Origin: DATMER01 sp035536935
Lineage (GTDB): Bacteria > Acidobacteriota > Thermoanaerobaculia > Multivoradales > UBA5704
Length of the DNA stretch: 32,119 nucleotides
Direction of reading: 5' to 3'
Assembly (NCBI GenBank): GCA_035536935.1
Contig: DATLNC010000011.1
Location: 1 to 32,119, forward strand
Shown here: piece after piece, positions 26,949 to 32,119 of the stretch
Layout: each line of letters begins with the position of its first letter
Numbering within the stretch: position 1 is the first letter of the stretch
Notes under the pieces: generated by a model
The model's database searches: none
Seen by the model: only the letters and a program-made list of their open reading frames with translations
Told to the model about the DNA's origin: nothing
Program-made: the position numbers and the translations under genes

Positions 26949-27963
26949 GGCGCTCACCTTCTGCGGCAACCCGGTCGGCCTCGGAGAGACCGCCGAGCTG
27001 CGGCTCCGGGTGGGCGAGTCCTACACCTCCGAGCCGGTCTCCCTGCCGGTGACGGTGGTGCGGGGCGGACCCGGCCCCACGCTCTTCGTCACCGCCACGG
27101 TGCATGGCGACGAGCTCAACGGCGTCGGCATCCTTCGCGACCTGCTCAACGACACCGACTTCTCCGGCCTGCGCGGCACGCTGATCGCGGTGCCGGTGGT
27201 CAACGTGCCCGGCTTCCTGGTCCAGGACCGGCGCCTGCCGGACCGCCGCGACCTGAACCGCAGCTTCCCGGGAAGCCCCAAGGGGTCGCTCACCTCGCGC
27301 CTCGCCGACACACTGTTCCGCGAGATCATCCGGCAGAGCGACTTCGGGCTCGACCTCCACACCGGCGGCGGCGAGCGCACGAACTATCCGCAGATCCGGG
27401 CCGATCTCTCCGATCCCCGCGTCGCCGAGCTGGCGGACGCCTTCGGCATCCCGCTGATCGTGGGCGGCGAGGGGCCGGAGGGGTCGCTGCGCCGCGTGGC
27501 CACGGCCGCGGGCGTGCCCACGGTGGTCTACGAGGCGGGGAGCGCGCGCCGGCTGGAGCGGCCGTTCATCCAGGTGGGGATCGCCGGCATCCTGAACGTC
27601 CTGCGCTTCCTCCGCATGATGCCGGGGGAGACGGTCGAGCCGCCGCTGCGCCTGCGCATCGAGCGCACCCACTGGGTCCGCGCCCAGGCCGGCGGCATTC
27701 TGGACCTGCAGGTGGAGCTCGGCCAGCCGCTGCGCCGGGGCGCGCCGATCTCGTTGAACACGAACCCGTTCGGCCGCGGTCGCAGCCAGCTCAAGTCGCC
27801 CTACGGCGGGCTCGTGCTCGGCCTCACCCAGCTTCCCCTCGTGCACTCGGGAGACCCCGTCTGCCATATCGCCCGCCTGGAGGCCGGAGAGCTCGAAGCC
27901 TGGGAGTCCCACTGGCTCGGAAGCCCCCCGAATCCCCCCAAAGCGGGTCCAATCCAGGTATGA
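26917..27963 (+). CDS. Succinylglutamate desuccinylase/aspartoacylase family protein
   Basis: Zinc-dependent deacylase of the COG3608/AstE-AspA family, 348 aa. The zinc site is TATVHGDELNGVGIL (H-x-x-E, near residue 55) plus a later histidine in FGLDLHTGGGERTNYPQIRA (about 140-158). PVVNVPGFLVQDRRLPDRRDLNRSFPG (about 93-119) holds the substrate-binding Arg and the N-R-x-F-P-G signature. The C-terminal half (about 265-330) is a biotinyl-like beta region with VRAQAGGILDLQVELGQPLRRG, typical for COG3608. Substrate is not known; removal of an acyl group from a glutamate or aspartate derivative fits a rimB-rimK operon, where this gene family recurs. ATG 26917 is favoured over ATG 26890; both overlap the end of rimK (by 32 or 59 bp). 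Confidence 0.88.
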   Translation: MEKTTRTRKAEALTFCGNPVGLGETAELRLRVGESYTSEPVSLPVTVVRGGPGPTLFVTATVHGDELNGVGILRDLLNDTDFSGLRGTLIAVPVVNVPGFLVQDRRLPDRRDLNRSFPGSPKGSLTSRLADTLFREIIRQSDFGLDLHTGGGERTNYPQIRADLSDPRVAELADAFGIPLIVGGEGPEGSLRRVATAAGVPTVVYEAGSARRLERPFIQVGIAGILNVLRFLRMMPGETVEPPLRLRIERTHWVRAQAGGILDLQVELGQPLRRGAPISLNTNPFGRGRSQLKSPYGGLVLGLTQLPLVHSGDPVCHIARLEAGELEAWESHWLGSPPNPPKAGPIQV

Positions 27964-28045
27964 TCCCGATGGCCGGCGAAGGCGATTTTCATCTGGCTCC
28001 GTGCCGAAAAAAAGGACTTACTTCCTCTTTGCGAGGAGAGGGGGC

Positions 28046-28074
28046 TTGCGGGGTTCGCAGTGTGTTGCTATCAT
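28046..28074 (+). promoter_or_regulatory. dnaA promoter with extended -10
   Basis: TTGCGG (28046-28051) and TATCAT (28069-28074) are 17 bp apart, and TGC directly before the -10 gives the extended form TGCTATCAT. The start would be near 28081, leaving a leader of about 114 nt that includes the three DnaA-box-like sites at 28139-28166. Confidence 0.65.
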
Positions 28075-28138
28075 CCTTTCCAGCCGTAGCTGTGAAGCCG
28101 TAGCCGACCGCTCCTGAAGGTCCCCCTCACGGAAGAGA

Positions 28139-28166
28139 TTTCCACACCCTGTGGAAAGTCTGTGGA
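28139..28166. promoter_or_regulatory. DnaA-box-like cluster before dnaA
   Basis: TCCACA (28141-28146), TGTGGA (28150-28155) and TGTGGA (28161-28166) are three boxes close to the core of TTATCCACA (best match 7 of 9). The first two form an 8-bp inverted repeat, TTTCCACA-CCC-TGTGGAAA. They lie in the dnaA leader and could mediate self-repression or be part of the origin. Confidence 0.65.
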
Positions 28167-28194
28167 ATTCTACTATTTAGCCGACCGAGGTTTC

Positions 28195-29481
28195 ATGCCC
28201 CCATCTCTCTGGCCGCTCCTTCAAAGACAGCTACAGCATGAGCTCGATCCCGAGGAGTTCGCCACCTGGTTCCTGCCGCTGAAAGTTCGCGGCGAATCGG
28301 ATCAGCGTCTCGTCCTGCAGGCTCCGAACGCCCGCTTCCTCCATACCCTGGAGGAGAGCTACCGCTCGACCGTAGACCGGGCGCTCGCCGGTTTGGACGC
28401 GACCTTCGAGGTGCTCTTCACCCTGGAAGAGGAGCAGTCGGTGGAGAGCGTCGAGCTCATCACCCCCTCCCACTTCAATCCGAAGTACGTGTTCAGCACG
28501 TTCGTGGTGGGCAAGTCGAACGAGTTCGCCCACGCCGCGTCCAAGGCCGTGGCCGAGAACCCGTCGCAGAGCTACAACCCTCTCTTCCTGTACGGCGGCG
28601 TGGGACTGGGCAAGACCCACCTGCTGCACGCGATCGGCCATGAGATCCTGCGCACCCGGCCGCAGATGCGGGTGCTCTACCTGGCCGCCGAGCAGTTCGT
28701 CAACGAGCTCATCAACTCGATCCGCTTCGACCGGATGCCGGACTTCCGCGAGCGTTACCGCACCATCGACGTGCTGCTCATCGACGACATCCAGTTCCTG
28801 GCCAACAAGGAGCGGACGCAGGAGGAGTTCTTCCATACCTTCAACACGCTCTACACGAGCCAGAAGCAGATCATCCTCACCTCGGACTCGTCGCCGCGGA
28901 ACATCCCGACTTTGGAAGAGCGGCTGCGCAGCCGTTTCGAGTGGGGACTGATCGCCGACATCCAGCAGCCCGACCTCGAGACCAAGGTGGCGATCCTGCA
29001 GCGCAAGGCCTACCTGGAGAGCGTCCACCTGCCGGACGACGTGGCCGAGTTCATCGCCCTGCAGGTGAAGTCGAACATCCGCGAGCTCGAGGGGCTCCTC
29101 AACCGGGTCCTGGCCTTCTCATCGCTCACCGGCAAGCCGCTGTCGCCGGCGCTCGCCCGCGAGACGCTCAAGGACATCCTGCCGGAAGAGGGGAAGAAGC
29201 CGGCCGCCAACGAGATCATCAAGGCCGTGGCGCGCCACTACGGCCTCAAGGTGGCGGACATCAAGAGCAAGAGCAACGCGCGCCAGATCGTCTTTCCGCG
29301 CCAGGTGGCGATGTACCTCTGCAAGAAGCTCACTGACCTCTCCTTCCCCGAGATCGGCAAGCTCTTCAACGACAAGCATCACTCGACGGTCATGTACTCG
29401 GCCGACAAGGTGTCCGAGCTGAGAAAGACCGATCCGGACCTCGACCGCATCCTCTCGGGCTTCGAAAACCACTTCGTCTAG
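28195..29481 (+). CDS. dnaA: Chromosomal replication initiator DnaA
   Basis: DnaA is the ATP-dependent initiator that opens the origin. Length 428 aa. Domain I is MPPSLWPLLQRQLQHELDPEEFATWFLPL; domain III has Walker A FLYGGVGLGKTHLLHAIGHE (about 129-148), Walker B VLLIDDIQFLANKERTQEEFFHTFN (about 194-218) and ILTSDSSPRNIPTLEERLRSRFEWGL with the sensor and arginine-finger residues. Domain IV ends with LSFPEIGKLFNDKHHSTVMYSADKV. There the usual G-G-R-D-H-T-T-V box-binding signature reads N-D-K-H-H-S-T-V, so two DNA-contact positions (R, D) are changed to K, H. ATG 28195 is preferred over GTG 28162 because the latter overlaps a DnaA-box-like site and adds 11 residues with no family match. GAGG precedes the ATG by 4 nt. 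Confidence 0.96.
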   Translation: MPPSLWPLLQRQLQHELDPEEFATWFLPLKVRGESDQRLVLQAPNARFLHTLEESYRSTVDRALAGLDATFEVLFTLEEEQSVESVELITPSHFNPKYVFSTFVVGKSNEFAHAASKAVAENPSQSYNPLFLYGGVGLGKTHLLHAIGHEILRTRPQMRVLYLAAEQFVNELINSIRFDRMPDFRERYRTIDVLLIDDIQFLANKERTQEEFFHTFNTLYTSQKQIILTSDSSPRNIPTLEERLRSRFEWGLIADIQQPDLETKVAILQRKAYLESVHLPDDVAEFIALQVKSNIRELEGLLNRVLAFSSLTGKPLSPALARETLKDILPEEGKKPAANEIIKAVARHYGLKVADIKSKSNARQIVFPRQVAMYLCKKLTDLSFPEIGKLFNDKHHSTVMYSADKVSELRKTDPDLDRILSGFENHFV

Positions 29482-29693
29482 GCACGGTGCATGCATATCA
29501 GTAGGTAGGGTTTTCTGCGGCTATGGAAAGGCTGTGGAGGACTCTTCTGAGCCGCTGTGGAGGGGCTGCGGATATTTTCTGCCCTTCGGGATTTCTCCGC
29601 ATTCCTCCGCAGGTCGTCCACAGCCTGTCCGCAGGGCGGCTTTGAATCCAAGCCCCTGGTCCCAGGGGACTTAGGGCCTTTCGCGGGAATTCC

Positions 29694-29705
29694 GCAGGCG
29701 CCTGC
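29694..29705. promoter_or_regulatory. Palindrome upstream of the dnaN promoter
   Basis: GCAGGCGCCTGC is a perfect 12-bp palindrome just where a -35 element of the dnaN promoter would lie (the -10 starts at 29723). It could be an operator, and it overlaps the last TCCGCA box (29691-29696). Confidence 0.35.
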
Positions 29706-29719
29706 TACTACTACGTCTA

Positions 29720-29728
29720 TGCTATATT
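29720..29728 (+). promoter_or_regulatory. Extended -10 of dnaN
   Basis: TGCTATATT carries the TGn extension and a TATATT -10 hexamer (29723-29728). Transcription would start near 29735, 22 nt before the dnaN ATG. No clear -35 is present, as is common with extended -10 promoters. Confidence 0.6.
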
Positions 29729-29756
29729 CAGGTGTCTTCTAGGGAGAGAAGAGGGA

Positions 29757-30857
29757 ATGGAAATCCGCGTCAACCGCAGTGACTTTCTGGGTGAGCTGAT
29801 CCCGATGCAGGGCATCGTGGAGCGCAAGACGACCATTCCGGTCCTCTCACATCTGCTCCTCACGACCCGCGAGGACCGCCTCCACCTCGCCGCCACCGAC
29901 CTCGACGTCTCGCTGACCTCGTGGTGCGAGGCCGACGTCAAGGAGACCGGCGGCATCGCCGTTCAGGCCAAGAAGCTCATGGAGATCATCCGCTCGCTCA
30001 CCGGCGACGAAGTTCACCTCGTCCTGGAAGAGCCGCGCGTCCTCACCATCAGGGCCGGCAAATCGCGCTTCAAGGTCCACGGCCTCGCGCCCGACGACTT
30101 CCCGACCCTGCCCAACGTCGAGGACAGCACGCAAGTAGAGATTCCCTTCGCGGATTTCCGGCGCATGGTCTCCAAGATCCTCTTCGCCGTCTCGGCCGAG
30201 GAGTCGCGCTTCCAACTCAACGGCGCCCTGCTCAAGCTCAAGGACGGCGGCATGGAGATGGTGGCCACCGACGGCCATCGCCTCGCGCTCGTCGAGGGCG
30301 GCCTGGAAGGCAACGGCGAAGGACAGGAATCCGTTCTCGTGCCGCGCAAGGCTCTGCAGGAGCTTCAGCGGCTCGAAGGCGACGGCAAGCTCGGTTATCG
30401 CCGCGGCGAGCATCACCTCTCGTTCCGTCTCGGCCGGCGTGAATTGATCTGCCGCATCCTCGAAGGGACCTTCCCCGACTACGAGCGGGTCATCGCCAAG
30501 GACAACGACAAGAAAGTCATGTTCGACCGCAAGGCCCTCTCCGAGGCGGTCCAGCGCGCCGCGCTCATGACCGGCGACCGGGCCCGCGCCGTGCGGCTCC
30601 AGTTCACGCCGGACCAGGTTGTAATTTCCGCCGCCAACTCGGACCTGGGCGAGGCGGTCGAGGAAGTCTCCTGCGACTACGACGGGCCGGAGTTCCGCGT
30701 CGGGATCAACCCCGACTACCTGCGCGATTTCCTGGGCGCTGTCGATACCGAGAAGATCCGCCTGGAGCTCAAGGACGAGAACACGCAGTGCGTCGGCTAC
30801 CCGCAGGACGGGCCCGACACCCGCTATCTCTGCGTGATCATGCCCATGCGGATTTGA
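29757..30857 (+). CDS. dnaN: DNA polymerase III beta subunit (sliding clamp)
   Basis: The clamp is a ring dimer that keeps the polymerase on DNA. Length 366 aa, three repeated domains. MEIRVNRSDFLGELIPMQGIVERKTTIPVLSHLLLTTREDRLHLAATDLDVSL (1-53) is the classic N-terminal domain; the second begins near residue 130 with IPFADFRRMVSKILFAVSAEESRFQLNGALLKL and includes VATDGHRLALVE (about 164-175); the third has MTGDRARAVRLQF, VEEVSCDYDGPEFRVGINPDYLRDFL and the ending TRYLCVIMPMRI, which carries the conserved M-P-M/I-R. The ATG at 29757 is preceded by GAGAGAAGAGGGA. Its stop overlaps the recF TTG. Confidence 0.97.
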   Translation: MEIRVNRSDFLGELIPMQGIVERKTTIPVLSHLLLTTREDRLHLAATDLDVSLTSWCEADVKETGGIAVQAKKLMEIIRSLTGDEVHLVLEEPRVLTIRAGKSRFKVHGLAPDDFPTLPNVEDSTQVEIPFADFRRMVSKILFAVSAEESRFQLNGALLKLKDGGMEMVATDGHRLALVEGGLEGNGEGQESVLVPRKALQELQRLEGDGKLGYRRGEHHLSFRLGRRELICRILEGTFPDYERVIAKDNDKKVMFDRKALSEAVQRAALMTGDRARAVRLQFTPDQVVISAANSDLGEAVEEVSCDYDGPEFRVGINPDYLRDFLGAVDTEKIRLELKDENTQCVGYPQDGPDTRYLCVIMPMRI

Positions 30858-31933
30858 TCTCCCAACTCCTGGCCAGCGACTTCCGCAACCTCGAGCCGCT
30901 CGACTGGTGGCCCGGCCGCGGCTCGCACCTCCTCCTGGGCGGCAACGGCGCCGGCAAGACCAGCCTCCTCGAGGCGATCTACGTCGTGGCGACCACCCGC
31001 AGCTTCCGCGCCGCCCAGATCGGCGACTGTGTCCGCCACGGCAGCGACTCGTTCCGGGTGCATGCCGAGGTCGACACCGACCACCGTTCGAGCCTGGAGG
31101 TCTCCTGGACCGGGGGCGCGCGCGGCCGGTCCCTCAACGGCAAGATCAGCCCGCTCGCCGATCACCTGGCAGCTCTCCCCGTCGTAGCCTGGACCTCGGC
31201 CGAGGCGGAGGTGCTCATAGGAGCACCCAAGGCCCGCCGGCGGTTTCTCGACCGTGGGATCGTCGGCGGCAGGCCGGCCGCCCTGGAGGTTCTCGGCCGC
31301 TATCGAGAGGCCCTGCGCCAGAAAAGACAGCTCCTGTTGCAGGACGGCGCCGGTATCGCCGGCATGGAGATCTGGAACGAGCTCCTCGCTTCGCTGGCGG
31401 CGGAGGTCATCCAACTCCGCCACGAGTACACGGAGAGGCTCAGGGTGATGCTGCTGACCGTCCTGGAAGAGTCCGGCCTCCCCTTTCCTACCGTAGACCT
31501 CCGCTACCGGCCCTCTCCAGCGTCGGGATTGGAAGGCGCGGCATCGATCGCGGACAGCCTGGAAACCATCGCCGAGAGGGAACGCCGCCGCCAGATGCCG
31601 CTCCTGGGACCCCACCGCGACGAGCTCGAGATCCTCTGGGGAGGCCACGACATCCGACGCGTGGCTTCCGCCGGTGAGCGCAAGTCGCTCTCCCTGCTGC
31701 TGTTGGCCGCGCACGGCAGGACTTTGGAAGGCATGGACCGGCGCGCGGTCTACCTGCTGGACGACGCCGATGCCGAGTTGGCGCCGTCGACCCACGCCTC
31801 GGTCTGGAAGGTCTTCCAAGGCGATGGAACGAGGCAAATCTTTGCCAGTTCCAATCGTCCCCAGGTCTGGCTCACGCTGGAAGTAGGGAAGATCTGGGAG
31901 ATGGAGAAGGGGAAGCTCTCCCTGCTCTCGTAA
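30854..31933 (+). CDS. recF: DNA replication and repair protein RecF
   Basis: RecF is an SMC-like ATPase that directs RecOR to gaps. Length 359 aa from a TTG start at 30854, overlapping the dnaN stop (TTGA); this gives the normal length, and upstream residues in frame do not match the family. Domain landmarks are ISQLLASDFRNLEPL at the N-terminus, Walker A LLLGGNGAGKTSLLEAIYV (about 29-47), LIGAPKARRRFLDRGIV (about 117-133), LLGPHRDELEIL (about 251-262) and the ABC signature region, here VASAGERKSLSLLLLAAHGR (about 270-289) in place of the common S-Q-G-Q-x-R-T. Walker B is VYLLDDADAELAP (about 298-310). The weakened signature and AELAP rather than SELD are mild departures. Confidence 0.95.
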   Translation: MISQLLASDFRNLEPLDWWPGRGSHLLLGGNGAGKTSLLEAIYVVATTRSFRAAQIGDCVRHGSDSFRVHAEVDTDHRSSLEVSWTGGARGRSLNGKISPLADHLAALPVVAWTSAEAEVLIGAPKARRRFLDRGIVGGRPAALEVLGRYREALRQKRQLLLQDGAGIAGMEIWNELLASLAAEVIQLRHEYTERLRVMLLTVLEESGLPFPTVDLRYRPSPASGLEGAASIADSLETIAERERRRQMPLLGPHRDELEILWGGHDIRRVASAGERKSLSLLLLAAHGRTLEGMDRRAVYLLDDADAELAPSTHASVWKVFQGDGTRQIFASSNRPQVWLTLEVGKIWEMEKGKLSLLS

Positions 31934-32006
31934 AGGGAAGCTTTTTCACGGTTTCCTTGTTGAAGTCCGTGAGCCGTAAACCTTTGAATTCTAGGGGTTA
32001 GAGGGC

Positions 32007-32035
32007 TCGAAAAAAGCCTTCCGGCGTGCTATAAT
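32007..32035 (+). promoter_or_regulatory. Strong extended -10 promoter for a gene beyond the window
   Basis: TCGAAA (32007-32012) and a consensus TATAAT (32030-32035) are 17 bp apart, with TGC before the -10 giving TGCTATAAT. The start would be near 32042, and no start codon follows in the remaining 78 nt. In this gene order the next gene would usually be gyrB. Confidence 0.8.
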
Positions 32036-32047
32036 TTCTACATTCCT

Positions 32048-32067
32048 GCCCGTGATGTCCGACGGGC
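32048..32067 (+). promoter_or_regulatory. Leader hairpin after the promoter
   Basis: GCCCGT (32048-32053) and ACGGGC (32062-32067) form a 6-bp stem with an 8-nt loop just inside the predicted transcript. It may stabilise the leader or take part in control. A possible ribosome binding site, TTGGAGAA, follows at about 32091-32098, close to the window end. Confidence 0.4.
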
Positions 32068-32119
32068 AAACCCTGCGCGGAGAATCTGACTTGGAGAACC
32101 CAACACATACCCCTGTTCC

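Larger units (their letters stand above)
29482..29756. other. oriC: dnaA-dnaN intergenic region, candidate origin (oriC)
   Basis: TGTGGA or TGCGGA occurs at 29533-29538, 29556-29561 and 29567-29572; TCCRCA occurs at 29596-29601, 29606-29611, 29617-29622, 29628-29633 and 29691-29696. That is eight copies of TCC(A/G)CA or its reverse complement in 164 bp, with plus-strand copies at spacings of 10-11 bp over four of them. A CCCCTGG-TC-CCAGGGG hairpin is at 29653-29668. The region lacks a long AT-rich stretch; GATATTTTCT (29571-29580) and the dnaN -10 are the most AT-rich parts. The dnaA-dnaN gap is a usual oriC site, but no DnaA box here is a perfect TTATCCACA. Confidence 0.55.

Overview
The window is a GC-rich bacterial chromosome segment carrying core replication, segregation and translation genes. 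It resembles Acidobacteriota (perhaps a Thermoanaerobaculia-type lineage): GC-rich coding, a parA-parB-bactofilin operon, and the rpmH/yidC and dnaA/dnaN/recF blocks close together. That placement is inference from gene content and style; no marker gene here proves it.

Layout. (1) 1-1034: 3' part of a tmRNA gene, then a DUF433/DUF5615 toxin-antitoxin-like pair. (2) 1041-8710: metabolism and envelope genes: mtnA, a Cys/Met-metabolism PLP enzyme, cutA, a GspH/FimT pseudopilin, a ComEA-like protein, two tandem signal peptidases I, a small membrane protein and a degenerate alkaline-phosphatase-superfamily membrane protein. (3) 8712-15504, all minus strand: rpmH-rnpA-yidD-yidC-jag, two parS-type sites, rsmG-parA-parB-bactofilin, and two tRNA-Ser genes upstream of rpmH. 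(4) 15542-22253: tadA, a 21-bp minisatellite, a Panacea antitoxin gene with a broken toxin, SRP RNA, dnaX-ybaB-recR, a class III aminotransferase, and a second, intact Panacea/toxin pair. (5) 22250-24644: a P-loop kinase-like protein and a TPR membrane protein facing mutY, with an inverted-repeat element between them that encodes the last residues of both flanking genes. (6) 24645-25578: about 930 bases without a convincing gene, holding three tandem copies of a structured element of about 250 bp. (7) 25579-27963: a rimB-rimK-aspartoacylase-like operon. (8) 28046-32119: dnaA, a candidate origin, dnaN, recF and a strong promoter for a gene beyond the window (gyrB would be usual).

How it works together. 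Regions 3 and 8 form the replication-origin neighbourhood: DnaA would act at box clusters on both sides of its gene, ParB at the parS sites about 17 kb away, and ParA with bactofilin would position the origin. YidC, YidD and the signal peptidases serve membrane insertion and secretion, helped by SRP RNA. RimB and RimK should edit glutamate tails on ribosomal protein S6.

The least explained part is the triple element at 24718-25428. Each copy has a leading hairpin, a core of 135-138 nt closed by a GGGAGG/CCTCCC stem, an inner CCCCT/AGGGG hairpin, a second inner hairpin whose sequence changes while pairing is kept, and a shared downstream TGCAA..ATGCCC block. This pattern points to a structured RNA family in tandem. 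I cannot match it to a family I know.
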